Below are positions 36,510-48,179 of a DNA stretch of 64,000 nt, in pieces. Where the stretch lies: assembly GCA_920105625.2 (NCBI GenBank), contig OV050033.1:124805821-124869820 (forward strand), written 5' to 3'. This stretch comes from Clusia tigrina (Eukaryota; Arthropoda; Insecta; Diptera; Clusiidae). The position numbers were made by a program, and so were the translations under genes. Positions within the stretch are counted from its first letter, which is position 1, and each line of letters starts with the position of its first letter. The notes beneath the pieces are model-generated. The model saw only the letters and a program-made list of their open reading frames with translations, searched no databases and was not told the DNA's origin.

Positions 36510-37334
36510 GTCAAAATACAACCAAAGTCGTCTGAAAAATACTCAGCCATTACAAAGGCTCTAACCGAAAAGAACACTGAGTTTCATACTTTTAAATTGA
36601 AGCAGGAAAGAGACTTTAACGTAGTACTAAGGGGTATGCACTGTTCAACCCCAATCGACGAAATAAGAGAAGCAATTGAGGAGTTAGGTTATACAGTTGT
36701 TAATGTTTGTAATATTAGGCAAAGAACTACAAAAAAACCGCTTCCTATGTTTTACATCAGTCTGAAGCAATGCAGCAATAACAAAGGCATATACGAATGT
36801 AATACACTTTTAAACACACGAATAAAAATTGAGCCACCTAGGAAGAAACGTGAGATTCCTCAATGTGTCCGATGCCAACGTTACGGACACACCAAGCGAT
36901 ACTGTAACCGTAGCCCACGATGCGTTAAATGTACAGGTAACCACCTTACTTCCGAATGTTCCCGCAAACTCGTCGCACAAGACGTTCGATGTGTGCTCTG
37001 CGAAGGCAATCATCCCGCTAATTATAAAGGTTGCACTGTCTATAAGGAGCTGCAACAAAAGTCGTTCCCAGCACTCAGGAACAGAGAAGCGAGGAACATT
37101 AACCAGGAAGCGCCTCAAAGATCCGCTCCACGAACAACAACGTCGTATGCAAATGTTGTACGTAACAATACTCCGGTAGAAACCAATACGAACCTAACCA
37201 CTCCGCTCAACAATCCAAATACTCAACTGAATGAGGATATGACCGAGCTAAAAACCATGCTTAAAGCATTGATGGGTCAAGTGAGTACTCTACTTAATCT
37301 ACTAACCACAGTCGTAGCAAATATGTCGAAATGA
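36510..37334 (+). CDS. Jockey-type ORF1 (gag), 5'-truncated
   Basis: The frame is open from the stop at 36462 to TGA 37332-37334, but no ATG lies near its beginning; the first in-frame Met is about 50 codons in. The first codons up to 36509 are probably flanking host DNA. The protein has the region that precedes gag zinc fingers in Jockey elements (PRE_C2HC type, from NVVLRGM to about RIKIEPP). Three zinc knuckles follow: CVRCQRYGHTKRYC (CX2CX4HX4C), CVKCTGNHLTSEC (CX2CX3HX4C) and CVLCEGNHPANYKGC (CX2CX3HX6C). A polar tail with a C-terminal Leu-rich helix follows. It would bind LINE RNA, but without its N-terminus and promoter it is unlikely to be expressed as gag. It overlaps ORF2 by four bases (ATGA). 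Confidence 0.85.
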   Translation, partial: VKIQPKSSEKYSAITKALTEKNTEFHTFKLKQERDFNVVLRGMHCSTPIDEIREAIEELGYTVVNVCNIRQRTTKKPLPMFYISLKQCSNNKGIYECNTLLNTRIKIEPPRKKREIPQCVRCQRYGHTKRYCNRSPRCVKCTGNHLTSECSRKLVAQDVRCVLCEGNHPANYKGCTVYKELQQKSFPALRNREARNINQEAPQRSAPRTTTSYANVVRNNTPVETNTNLTTPLNNPNTQLNEDMTELKTMLKALMGQVSTLLNLLTTVVANMSK

Positions 37335-40024
37335 ATAAATTATTAAAAATCGCAGTCTGGAATGCCAATGGGCTCAGTCGTCATATACATGAAATATCAG
37401 CTTTCTTAGCAGACAAAAATATTGACATTATGTTGATATCTGAAACCCATTTCACTGAAAAAAGTTACGCAAAAATTCCGCAATATGACCTATACTCCAC
37501 AATCCACCCAGCTGGCACTGCGCGTGGGGGAACTGCTGTAATTATTCGCAACAGTATTGCACACGTGGAGCACGAATGTTATAAAAAGAAATACCTGCAA
37601 TCAACGGTTATAACAATTGATGATTATAAAGGCCCCATAACAATTGCAGCGGTATATTGCCCTCCCAACCATCCAGTTAGCTGCGAACAGTTCCAAGAAT
37701 TTTATAACTCCCTAGGATCAAGATTCATCGCTGGGGGTGATTATAATGCTAAGCATCCACAATGGGGGTCTAGAATAACAACTCCTAGAGGCCGTAACCT
37801 ATATAAAGCTATGCAACAAAACAGCCTGTCCCACCTATCAACGGGTGAGCCAACCTACTGGCCAACGGACAGAAACAAGCTTCCAGACGTTATCGACTTT
37901 TTTGTATCCAAAGGTGTACCAAAAACAAACACTTCCATGGAATCGTGCCTGGACCTGTCATCAGATCACTCACCGATAGTTCTAACAATTAGCTGTGAGG
38001 CTCAGATCAGAGCAAGAACAATCTGTCTGCACAACAAAAGCACAAATTGGGAGCTGTTTAGACAAAGCATTATCGAGACTCTAGTCACCAATATTCCTTT
38101 AAAAAACAAAACAAATATAGACGATGCAGTAGAACTTTTGAACTCAGCCATTCAGCATGCTGCATGGACTTCCACATTGGAGCCCAGCTGTATAAGTAAT
38201 CATCGTGATATAAGCCAGGTTGTAAAGGAGCAACTAAAAGAGAAGCGGAGACTGCGTCGAATTTGGCAAATGACCAGAAGCCCCTATGACAAAAACCGGT
38301 TCAATTGCGCTACAAAGCAACTCAAAAACGCCCTACGGTCAACAAAAAATTCAGAAATACAAAGCTATCTCAGCAGCTTGTCACCTTCACAGGCTTCAGG
38401 TTATTCTCTATGGAAAGCTACAAAAAAACTAAATCAACCAACATCACATGTGCCACCTATTAAAACGAAAGATGGCGGATGGGCCAGATCTGACAAGGAA
38501 AAAGCACAGTCATTTGCTCTTCATTTATTAGAAGTATTTGCGCCGTTTCCAAGCAAATATCCACAAGAAGACATAAAAATAGCTGAATTACTTGATGCCC
38601 CATACCAAATGGATATTCCGATCCAGCATTTTAAACTAAAAGAAATTAGAGGGATTATCAAGAATACGCTAAAAGACAAAAAATCGCCGGGATATGACCT
38701 TATTACGAGCAGAATCCTAAAGGAGCTACCAGATTGCGGCTATAAATTCATTGCACAACTATTCAATGCGATTATCCGATGTGACCACTTCCCAAGCCAA
38801 TGGAAAGTGGCTCAAATTATCCTTGTTCCCAAACCTGGGAAACCGGCAGAAGTGGTCACTTCATATAGACCAATTAGCTTGCTTCCGATACTTTCCAAAA
38901 TGTTTGAGAAACTTCTTTTGAAGCGACTCCTCCCAATCATCGAGTCAAAACAACTTATACCTTCCCATCAATTTGGATTCCGAAAGCATCATGCTACGAT
39001 AGAACAAATAAATCAAGTATATGCATTTGCACAGAATGCACTAGAAAATAGAGAATACTGTTCAGCTGCATTCCTGGATATCACCCAAGCATTCGACAAG
39101 GTGTGGCACCAAGGGTTACTGTACAAATTGAAAATGCATTTACCCTATCACTACTTTGCCATATTAAAGTCCTACTTAGAAAGCAGATTCTTCATGGTCA
39201 AAGTTAACAGCGACGTAACTTCCCTCCATCCAATCAAAGCTGGTGTTCCACAAGGGAGCGTTTTGGGACCTGTGCTCTACACACTATTCACGGCTGACCT
39301 GCCGCTGACTGTTACCACATATACCGCAACTTTTGCAGATGATACTGTTGTAATGGCCTGCAACAAAAACCCCGTGTTAGCCTCGAAGCATTTGCAGGAG
39401 AACCTGAACCAAATTGACTTATGGCTAGACAAGTGGCGAATAAAAGCAAATGCAATAAAATCAGTGCAAACGACTTTTACCCTACGTGCAGGTTCTTGCC
39501 CTCCAGTGACACTAAGTAACTCCCAATTGCCACAAGCAGACCATGCAAAATACCTTGGGGTGCACCTGGATCGGCGGCTTACGTGGCGCTATCACATCTT
39601 CTCCAAACGGAAACAACTTGGAATAACGCTTAGGTCTTTGTTCTGGCTACTTGGACGAAGGTCAGCCCTAACACTTGGAAATAAAGTCCTGATATATAAG
39701 GTAATACTGAAGCCCATATGGACTTATGGTATTCAAATTTGGGGATCAGCATCCAAGTCAAACCTGGACATCCTACAACGATTCCAATCAAAAGTCATAC
39801 GACTGTGTGCTAATGCACCTTGGTATGTCAGCAACGACATCATTCATCGGGATCTAAACATCCCAAAAGTAAATGATGAAATCATGAAATATAGCCACTC
39901 ATATCGCAAACGTCTTAGAGTCCATCCTAACAACCTAGCGGTAGAATTGATAACCAGCGATACCAGCGCGCGAAGACTAAAAAAATATGTACCATCGGAC
40001 TTACCATTCAGATTTACCACCTAA
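37331..40024 (+). CDS. Jockey-clade LINE ORF2: endonuclease-reverse transcriptase
   Basis: 897 uninterrupted codons, close to the usual Jockey ORF2 length. The ATG shares bases with the ORF1 stop (ATGA), the usual re-initiation layout. Residues 1-225 form an APE-type endonuclease with WNANG (10-14), SETHF (37-41), GGDYNAKH (135-142), DVIDFF (186-191) and SSDHSPI (210-216). This enzyme nicks target DNA for target-primed reverse transcription. RT spans about 430-760, with KSPGYD (451-456), SYRPISLL (511-518), FLDITQAFDKVW (581-592), PQGSVLGP (640-647) and the catalytic FADD (668-671), followed by the thumb region with KYLGVHLDRRLTW. All catalytic residues are present, so the enzyme could be active if transcribed from an outside promoter. 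No RNase H is present, as is usual for the clade. Confidence 0.95.
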   Translation: MNKLLKIAVWNANGLSRHIHEISAFLADKNIDIMLISETHFTEKSYAKIPQYDLYSTIHPAGTARGGTAVIIRNSIAHVEHECYKKKYLQSTVITIDDYKGPITIAAVYCPPNHPVSCEQFQEFYNSLGSRFIAGGDYNAKHPQWGSRITTPRGRNLYKAMQQNSLSHLSTGEPTYWPTDRNKLPDVIDFFVSKGVPKTNTSMESCLDLSSDHSPIVLTISCEAQIRARTICLHNKSTNWELFRQSIIETLVTNIPLKNKTNIDDAVELLNSAIQHAAWTSTLEPSCISNHRDISQVVKEQLKEKRRLRRIWQMTRSPYDKNRFNCATKQLKNALRSTKNSEIQSYLSSLSPSQASGYSLWKATKKLNQPTSHVPPIKTKDGGWARSDKEKAQSFALHLLEVFAPFPSKYPQEDIKIAELLDAPYQMDIPIQHFKLKEIRGIIKNTLKDKKSPGYDLITSRILKELPDCGYKFIAQLFNAIIRCDHFPSQWKVAQIILVPKPGKPAEVVTSYRPISLLPILSKMFEKLLLKRLLPIIESKQLIPSHQFGFRKHHATIEQINQVYAFAQNALENREYCSAAFLDITQAFDKVWHQGLLYKLKMHLPYHYFAILKSYLESRFFMVKVNSDVTSLHPIKAGVPQGSVLGPVLYTLFTADLPLTVTTYTATFADDTVVMACNKNPVLASKHLQENLNQIDLWLDKWRIKANAIKSVQTTFTLRAGSCPPVTLSNSQLPQADHAKYLGVHLDRRLTWRYHIFSKRKQLGITLRSLFWLLGRRSALTLGNKVLIYKVILKPIWTYGIQIWGSASKSNLDILQRFQSKVIRLCANAPWYVSNDIIHRDLNIPKVNDEIMKYSHSYRKRLRVHPNNLAVELITSDTSARRLKKYVPSDLPFRFTT

Positions 40025-40303
40025 GATCAAATTAGAAATAAAAAAAAAAAAATAAAAAAAATAAAAAATAAAATAAAAAAAAAAAAATTTAAAAAAAAAA
40101 ATTAAAAAATAATAATAATAAGGAATGAATGAAATTAATATATATAGAATCTAACTTTGTTAAATTAATGTACCTAATGTATTGAATGTTACTGAAAATT
40201 CATACACATGTTTATAACCAAATATAATATAAGTAGTACTGAATGTCCAGCTGGACAGATTGTAGTTAAATAAATGGAGATAAAAAAAAAAAAAAAAAAA
40301 AAA
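40025..40303 (+). other. Jockey LINE 3' UTR with hairpin and poly(A) tail
   Basis: After the stop comes an interrupted A-rich stretch (40038-40120), then about 160 bp of unique 3' UTR. A perfect 14-bp palindrome TGTCCAGCTGGACA lies at 40244-40257, then TTAAATAAATGG as a possible poly(A) signal, then 22 A's. A palindrome at fixed distance from the tail is a candidate RT-recognition or 3'-end structure. That role is inference. Confidence 0.6.
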
Positions 40304-40315
40304 ATTACATATGTT

Positions 40316-41139
40316 AGGATTCATAGAAGTTACCATCATTCTTATAACCTGACATCATGAGCAGCTTTTCAACTCTCCTGTCCACGTAGACTCTTACCAG
40401 ATGCATCACCGTAAAAGCTTTCGTTACCACAAAACCGCATGTAAAGGACTTCATACAAATACAAATGAATAGTTGATATTTGATGATAGCTTTTATGTTT
40501 GGTGGGTGTCATTATTATTTTTTCAGTGGGATACAAAATAATAACATGACCGATTTATAGGAACATTTTCCTCCCATAAACTCTTTGTATTAGTTAGGGA
40601 TGTCCTTCTTCTGCCGATAGTCGGGCATCTGCTTAGAAAATGCCTATACTATATTCGAGTTATGATTTTTATGTTTCCACCCTCTGTGTGCAAGTAGAAC
40701 ATCGTATACTATGATTTCCTTCCCAGATGGTGGGGACTTCTACATGCGCATGGCAACAACACATTCTCGTACTGGAACATCACCATCTATAGTAAAAAAT
40801 GTTATTAAAATATTAATAATATTAAAAAGTGAGCATTTCAAAGAGGATCGATCAGTAACACTCCAACCATCCACAAGGTCTGTATGGCTTATACTCTCAG
40901 AGGGTTGTGTTGTTGTACCGTTCACATCTACCTTCAGAACTTAATAGGTTCATATCCTGTAACGATCCTTTCTTTCCTGGATAATTCCTCACATTTTCAC
41001 ATGATTTCATTTGATTCGTCCTACTTTGATTTAGACGTATTCAACAAATTGTGTATTCCTGTTCATGGCCTCCAGTTCCAATGACCTCCTCTTTCACCTG
41101 TGGAACATTGGTATTTACGAAGGAAAACATGTTATAAAA
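40316..41139. other. non-coding DNA, no gene seen
   Basis: Unique AT-rich sequence downstream of the LINE, with a weak inverted repeat near 40508-40550. No gene was recognised. Confidence 0.4.
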
Positions 41140-41700
41140 AACCGTACTGGAAAAACGTTCTATCCCTGACATGAGTTCTGAGGACTGTTCTGGAAACATA
41201 TTCTGATTTTTTCCTCAACAATGAGTTCAGTATAACTGTTTTCCTTCCAGAACTTTTTCTTTCACAAACAAAATGGGTGTCTAAGCAACGTTCTGGAAAC
41301 GTGTTCAGCTTTCGCCTCTGAAATGGATTCAGAACACTTCTTTTACCTCTGGAACTTCGAGGAAAGATATCTTGTACTATAGGTTTTGAAAACGTATTCA
41401 GATCTAATGATTGTAATGGGTTCACATCTGGTTTACTTCTTCAACTATGTTATTTATGAAATATGTTTTAAAGACCGTTCTGGAAGTATGTCTAGTATTG
41501 AGCTCTGAAATGCACTTCAGTGTTATATCTAAAAATTTGTTGACTATGAATCATGTTCTGAATACCATTCGGGAACACTTGTTTACTTGTTGGACCCAGA
41601 AATGAGTTCAGCATATGTTTTCTATGAAGTTCTGAATTTGAAACTTGATCTGTGGATATGAATGAAACGTACTGAACAACCTGGTACACATCTGGGATCT
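41140..41700. repeat. degenerate ~97-bp tandem repeat
   Basis: The phrase GTTCTGGAAAC recurs near 41187 and 41290, with variants near 41383, 41477 and 41568. Each is followed by a Ser-codon-like TTCAG/CTCTGAAATG phrase and then TTCAG about 40 bp on. About six diverged units are visible. Confidence 0.65.
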
Positions 41701-43739
41701 TCTTAGAGAACTGAAATACGCTAATCAGCCGGGTCGGGGCATAATTTTGGTTCTAACCCTCAGTTCTTCCTTGGTGTTTCTTCTCCTTCAAATGCGGTTT
41801 TGGTAAGAGTTGCCTCGATAATGAAGTTATAAGGTAATTAATCATTGTTCTACAGAACAAACCACCCAAAGGTTTCTCGAGAATCCTTTTGAGTACGACA
41901 GATTATCTCTTTGAAATCAATCAAACCTTGAGTATATTCATTTTTTGACACTCCTAGTTTCCTGCTAGTTTCCTAAGCATTCTCCAGATTCTGATTAACT
42001 CAGCTTTTCGGCAGTTTGGAAACACGCACTCGTATTCCAAAGGTGCTCCTGTGGCTTTGTTGCATACTAATCCCGATTACATTGACTCTTAACAACCGTG
42101 GTCTGAGAACTAAACCTGAACACGGCTCAGCTAGGATGTAAGATATTACACCACCCCCACCCTTACCTGCTCATAATAAACTCCTGCCCATTTTTTGCAA
42201 TTTGTAAAAATTTATAATCATTTCCCGCACACTTAAAAAGCTACAAAAAAAAAAAATTCTGAGGAAAAAATATCTGCAATTCATAAGCAGAGCCAACAGA
42301 AAAAAAAAATAAAAATAATAAAAGCAACGTAAATAGCAAGAAGCAAAAAATCCTGCAAAATAATTTGCAAAGGTAACGCCGTGTGACAATTGCTGTTGTC
42401 TTTGCTGTTCTATGCTCCAAGTTGTTGTTGTTGCTGTTGGTTTTGTTCTTGTTGTTGCAGTTGCAGTTGTTGTTATTTGAATTTTGAGGACATTGTGATG
42501 GGACTTTAGTTTGCAAATCTCGCAACAAACGTCAACAAGCGTAGAATAATTCCGACTAGCCCCAGCGTCCTCTGCAGCTCTCTACCCTAACCCTAACTCC
42601 CAGCCACAGTGCTGGCCCTGCCCACCATCACCACCATCACACATACGCTCACTTGGCATTTATAATTCTTTAGATTTTCTGCAATATTTTTACAATAATA
42701 ATTCTGCTCAAGCATCACATATGAGCACACACTCTCACACACACTGGTCACACACACACACTCACTGACACCCATTTACACCTATCTGCATCTATCTGTA
42801 TGCTGGGCCGCTCCATCACTCGCCTGGCGGCCCACCTGTCAAGTGTGCTTCTGGCTGTCGTGACGCCCATAACATTGTCATCAGCATAAGTTCCTACAGA
42901 CCCACCTACCAAGCCATGCCCCCTCGCCTGATGGCCCACTCCAACTCATCACATATGTCGCAAAATTGGTGCAAAATCCTTCAGTTTCAGTTTCGCCTCG
43001 GTAACAGTTACCGCTGCCGCCGCTGCTGCTGCCGCCAACGCCGCTACTGTTACCGTTACCGTTACTATAAGCGTTTCCCTCTGCTGCGTATGTCGTCGTC
43101 GTCCGTATCTGGGCACGCCGTATTTGTGCATCTGCAAGTGAAGCGCATTCTCATCCTTTTTTCACTCTGTCAACCCGTTTGTCTCTGTCGTTTTTTTCTA
43201 TATATTTATTATTCTTTTGGCTTTTGGAAGCTTCTTTTGCCGTAGCTTCTTTAGTCATCATCAAAATAGCTCACATTCATCATTGCGTCCTTTCGTGCCG
43301 TTCGTCCTTTCGCCTCGCCTCGCCTCGTCGCGTCTCGTTGGGCTGCGTTTCGTTTCGTTTAGCATTTGTAGTGTTGTTGTTTCTCTGCGCTGCTTATTTT
43401 CTGTTGATGCACGCCTCTGGTCGTAAATTCCACTTTGGCCTACGTGTAACGAACGCCAGCATTGGTCCGATGACTGGGTGCAAGCGGATTTCATACGTTA
43501 CGCTACGCTTTGGCTTAAGGATTACGACACACACACACACACACACTCCAAGTCCCATATCGCCTGTGTGTTTATTAACATATAAAAGACATACATATGC
43601 AAGCGAACGAAGATGCAAATTCAGGCACACATTGTGTCCTCAGATGAATGTTTAATTATTTGCAATTGCAAAATTTTTCTGCTGACGCTGGTGGGGAGCA
43701 GCCATTCTGGCAACTGTGGCAACTTATTTTTCGGTAATG
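41701..43739. other. non-coding DNA with microsatellites
   Basis: It holds a TTG/GTTGCAG-rich stretch at 42418-42475, CACACA patches near 42720-42765, an imperfect CGCTGC/GCCGC patch near 43010-43040, CGCCT/CGTTT repeats near 43310-43365 and a (CA)n run at 43527-43546. The long plus-strand frame at 43179-43655 has no recognisable domain. Confidence 0.4.
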
Positions 43740-44400
43740 ACAGTGGCGGGCATCCCCAAATGAAAAACATCAGCTGCTGGGTAGATCTCAGTAAATCGAG
43801 AGGAGATCTCTTAGACGATTCACTCTGAGATCTTTGTCTGAATTGTTTCCTCTAAGCCAGAGCAATTTGGGCCAGGTTTGCCAATAAAGTTCGAAGTTAT
43901 GCTTTAGCGGATCATTTTCTGACAGTTCAAACCCTACTCAACACCAAATGAACTGGAGATTTGTGTGGAAAACCAAATCATCGTGACTAAGCCGTAGTCC
44001 CAAGTCTCTGTTTCAAATCTCAACTTGGTGATTCAGACACCACGTGGAAATAAACTCGTAAGAGATAAACGTTGAAGAAGCTTGAACTTGGTTGAAGTGT
44101 TCTTTGCTCGACTTACCAAACCCTACTCAACTGCCCGATCGATTTAAGATATCTCTGGAAAACCTTTACACCAAGACTTGTGCTTCATATCTGTTCCAGA
44201 CTTCGGATTGACGATTCATACGAGTACATTATATAAGAATAAAATCAGACACAAACGGTGAAGAAAGTAGAACATAGCTGAAGCATTCTTTGTCTAACAT
44301 ACCAAACCCTACTCAACTACTTAAGTTAAGATATCAAATCGGGTTTATGAGTAAATTGTCTCTCTTTCTGAACTGAGCTTTTGGAATGATGGACTCATTC
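43740..44400. repeat. satellite-like tandem repeat of ~187 bp
   Basis: The 14-mer AAACCCTACTCAAC occurs near 43929, 44118 and 44303, at spacings of 189 and 185 bp. Between them AAGACTTG/AAGTCTCTG, GGTGAAGAA/GTTGAAGAA and GAAGYRTTCTTTG phrases recur in order. At least three units are diverged by many substitutions and small indels. Confidence 0.75.
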
Positions 44401-45059
44401 AGACCAAAAGAGTTCAAGATCGCTAAAACTACCTCTAAAAAAATTTTCTTTTTCATAGAATATGAAGAACTAGGAGAACCTTATAGAAAGTATTCACAGA
44501 CAAACGGAGACAATCAGAGGTAGGTAAAAACAGCCACCACACACATATATGGATGAGTCAGACAACTGGAATAAGTAGGAGTAAATATAATTCCTCAATT
44601 CCAATTTAAATACCCTCGAGAATAAAATACGAATACTTTAGACTCCTAGAGCTCCTGTACTTTCTATGATGAAAATTTGATCAAGAAATTACTGAGACCA
44701 TCCCCAACAGGTTATGTTTGATGGTGTTCTCGCCTGTGGGAGATCAATTGTATTGTTGGAGTTTTTAGTCCATTATAATGCAGCTCCAAAAGCAGAGAAA
44801 CGCTTCAATACCGGAGAAGATCTCCAGCTTCTAACAATTTACTGAAACTTTGCTAAAAAGAGAGGAAAACATATATATTCGGAACATAAAGAATTGAGAA
44901 ATTCAAACTCGGAAGTTTAGAGTCGCGAAAGAAAGGTCCAGTATACCTGCAGTATTACGGATTTCCCTTCCCAAGTTACGAGTATATTGCTCCATTAGTG
45001 ATCTGCAGTGAACAATATCTGTTACCAGAGTTAAAGAGTGGGACTCAGAGTTGCTTCAG
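44401..45059. other. non-coding DNA, no gene seen
   Basis: Unremarkable sequence between two repeat arrays. No ORF of note and no repeat recognised. Confidence 0.4.
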
Positions 45060-46435
45060 AAAATGACAGATATTTGAAAACCTGGAATTTGAGACGATGA
45101 GATAGTAAACGACAGGAGTATATAGACCGATGCAGATGAATAGACAGAGAGATATAGAGGGAAATAGATACAGAGAGATAAGGGGAGATACAGAGGGAAA
45201 CATTCAGAACGACTGAGAGATATTGACAGGTATACAGAAGGATGCAGAGACATAACAGAGGAAAACAGGGAGAAAGACGGAGATATACTAAGTGATACAC
45301 GATAATACAGAGGATATATCGAGAAACACCGACAGATACAGAGAGATGCAGACAGAAATATGGAGAAGCTCTTAGTGAAACGCGGTGATACAGAGGTATA
45401 CAGAGTTATACAAAGGAAAACAGAGAAAGCTCCTAAGTGATACACTGTAATATAAATGAAATAGAGAGAGGCACGGAGACGCACTCTGGGATAGAGAAGT
45501 ATATTTATATACAGATATATATAATAATATATATAAATAGATACAGCGATGCAAAGCGATATAGAGTAAAACAGAAGAAAGACGGAGAGATACTCAGTGA
45601 TACAAGGTGATACATAGAAATAGAGGGCATAGGGAAATACGCTAAGAGATATAGAAAGATAAAATTATTCAGAAAGATACGGAGAGAAATAGAGAGTTAG
45701 AAGTAGAAATATAGATACTGATATCTACATAAACATACTGAGAGAAACAGAGAGATACAGAGAGATAAAGAAATATAGAAAGAGAAATAAAGCGATAGAG
45801 AGAGAGAGAGAGAGAGGGAAGCCGATATATAGATTATGAGAGATACATAAATATAGAAGGATACAGAGGTATACAGTGAGACATAGATGGATGCAAAGCC
45901 ATATAGAGTAAAACAGAGAGAAAGACAGAGAGAATGCTGTGTGATACACGATGATACAGAGGGATACAGTAGATATCAAGAGACATCGAGATTTACAGAA
46001 AGATACAGAGACAAATAGAGAGAGAGAGAGAGCGAGACGCAGAAAAATAGATACTTAGATATATAGATACTGAGAGATATAGTTAGGTAAAGAAACATAC
46101 AGAGAGAAATAGATACAGACAAAGAGAGAAGCAGAAATATAGATTCTGATATATATAGATACAGAGAGGTACATTTAGGTACAGACAGATACAGAGAGAA
46201 ATATATAGAAAGAAAAGGAGAAACATAGATAATGAGAAATGCAGACAGATAGAGGCATCCAGAGGTGTACAGAGGGATATAAAGAGATAGAGGCATCCAG
46301 AGGTGTACAGAGGGATATAGAGGGAAACAGATAGAAACAGAACGATGTATAGAAAATAGACAGAGATGTATACAGAAATAGATGAATTCAGAGGTATACA
46401 GAGCTATGTAGAGAAAATTAAAGTGGCATGTAGAC
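45060..46435. repeat. purine-rich ACAGAGAGATA array, ~1.4 kb
   Basis: Short units built on TACAGAGAGATA, AGATAGATACAG and AAACAGAGAGA fill the stretch with no sharp single period. Near the end a 38-bp period is exact over about 35 bp (46247 and 46285, AGATAGAGGCATCCAGAGGT). The Ile/Ser/Leu-rich minus-strand frames are by-products. Confidence 0.8.
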
Positions 46436-48179
46436 AGATAAACAGCAAAGCCAGCTATTTCCCTATTGAGTTTCCGGGTTTCATGAAAAAATCATCAGTT
46501 TTGGCATCACTCATGCTCACTTTTGTATCCTGCCACTGTGCTGTTGGGGGGTTCCCCTGCCGCTCAGCAGCACCTTCCCATACACAACACTGCCATGCAC
46601 TTAAATTGCGAAAACAATTCAAAAATTGCACACACTCGAATGGCGACTTTCCTTTTGTGTTGGCCCAGCTTCATTATAATTTTTCTTTTAACATTCTATT
46701 CTATTCTATTATTATCATTATTATTAGTTGTTTCAGTGCCAGATGCTAGTGCGTTCTGTTGTTGTTGTTGTTGTAAGTTTATCAAAAAAAAAATACTTGC
46801 ATACGTGTGCTCAAGTGAAAATTGTTGTTGTTGTAACATTTTACAATAATTAACAAAACAGAACAATAAAAGAGAGAAAAAAGCGAATAAGAACTCACAC
46901 ATCGCTATCAAGCACTCAGTGCAGCTGGTGCTGGTGCTGGTGGTGGTGCTGCTTAAGTTGCACCGACAACACCGACAACAACAACAAAGCATCGTTAACC
47001 TCCTCTCCGTCTCTACCTCCACACCAAACAATAACAACAACAACCTTAAAACGTCTTTTCTCTACGCTTTTCCATTTATTAAAAAAATACGAAAATGCTT
47101 TGAAGGGAAAAAAAGATTTTATTCTAATTTTTATTCTCATTTCCCGGTACACTCGTATGGGTGACTGTGTTGGTGTGTGTGAGTGAAGTAGGCAATATTT
47201 GCATACTCAATTGCATTGTAAATTTCCTCATGTGTGTGGCGCACACTCTGGCATAAATATAGAAAAGAGCTAAAAAAGGCGCTGCTCCACTCCGCTCTGC
47301 ACTGCTCTGCTCAGCGCTGATGAAAGAAATCACCGAGTACAGTTTTCATTTGGATGACAAAAAGTCAGGTGGGCACTTGAGCTGCAGCTGCCCCCACCGC
47401 CGCTGCTGTGGGTGCTGCAGGTTGTTATGGCATTGGTGGGTTCTCATAACCCGGTTGTGTGTGTATAGCAGGTGGCTATGCACTTGCTTGGGCGATGAGG
47501 CGTGGCGTTTGTGCTAGCGCTACTCGTCGCTGCTGGAGCGGCGGCAGTGGTGGGGGGAAACACTTAACATATTCTAATTATTCATGCTTATTTTGTATTG
47601 TTTCTGTTTTGGCATAAAAATATGCTAAATTTACAAAAGTGACGCAAAGAGGCGGGTGAGAAAGTGGGTGGGTTTTCTATTCTCCTTGTTTATGGTTATT
47701 CAGCAGAATTTTCCTGCCAAGCTATGCGAATACGTGTGCGTATTTCATCACACTCGTCCATGCGTGCATACATTTTCTCATGTTCTAGTCAATTGTGTGA
47801 AGGAACAGCTTTTTTTTGCTACTCTATGAAGGAAATTTCTATGCTATCGTGTAGTACCGTCAGGAATTATTCCACACATTATTCCCATCAAAAGTATTGT
47901 CGCAGGTTTTTGACTCCTGAGGTACTCGGAGAGGGTAGAAGCGGTTTCGAAACGTTTTTCCAGACCAGACTTGCCAGTAGAGCTGAAGAGTCTTTGCTTT
48001 ATTGAAACTACGATGACATTTCCTGTAATTTGAAATGTTTCCAGTACTTTAGTTGCTACTTTACTCCACTAAGAATCCTGCAAGTACGAACGAATATTGT
48101 AAAAACTTCATCAAACTTCCTCTCTCCAGAATCTTTAAGACTATTAAGTTCTAGATACTTCCTTTGTTGAAATCAATCA
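46436..48179. other. non-coding DNA with triplet runs
   Basis: It contains TTG runs at 46758-46777 and 46822-46834, CAACAA runs near 46975-47042, a GCTGGTG patch near 46922-46950 and a C/G-rich block at 47380-47560. The texture is that of fly intronic or intergenic DNA. No exon was supported. Confidence 0.4.

Larger units (their letters stand above)
36510..40303 (+). mobile_element. Jockey-clade LINE, 5'-truncated, ORF2 intact
   Basis: A gag-like ORF with three zinc knuckles is followed by an ORF encoding endonuclease and RT without RNase H, then a 3' UTR and a pure poly(A) tail (40282-40303). This is the Jockey-clade layout. The 12-mer ATTACATACGTT at 36498-36509 recurs with one change (ATTACATATGTT) right after the tail at 40304-40315. 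I take this as the target-site duplication and place the 5' junction at 36510. ORF1 therefore lacks its start and N-terminal part, and the element lacks its 5' promoter. It is the best preserved transposon in the window. Confidence 0.85.

Noticed and set aside
42584..42600. CCCTAACCCTAA, like vertebrate telomere repeats
   Set aside because: Only two units; flies do not use this telomere repeat, so it is chance.
43179..43655. 158-codon plus-strand ORF with a hydrophobic start
   Set aside because: It runs across CGTTT/CGCCT and CA repeats, with no conserved motif and no plausible splice context.
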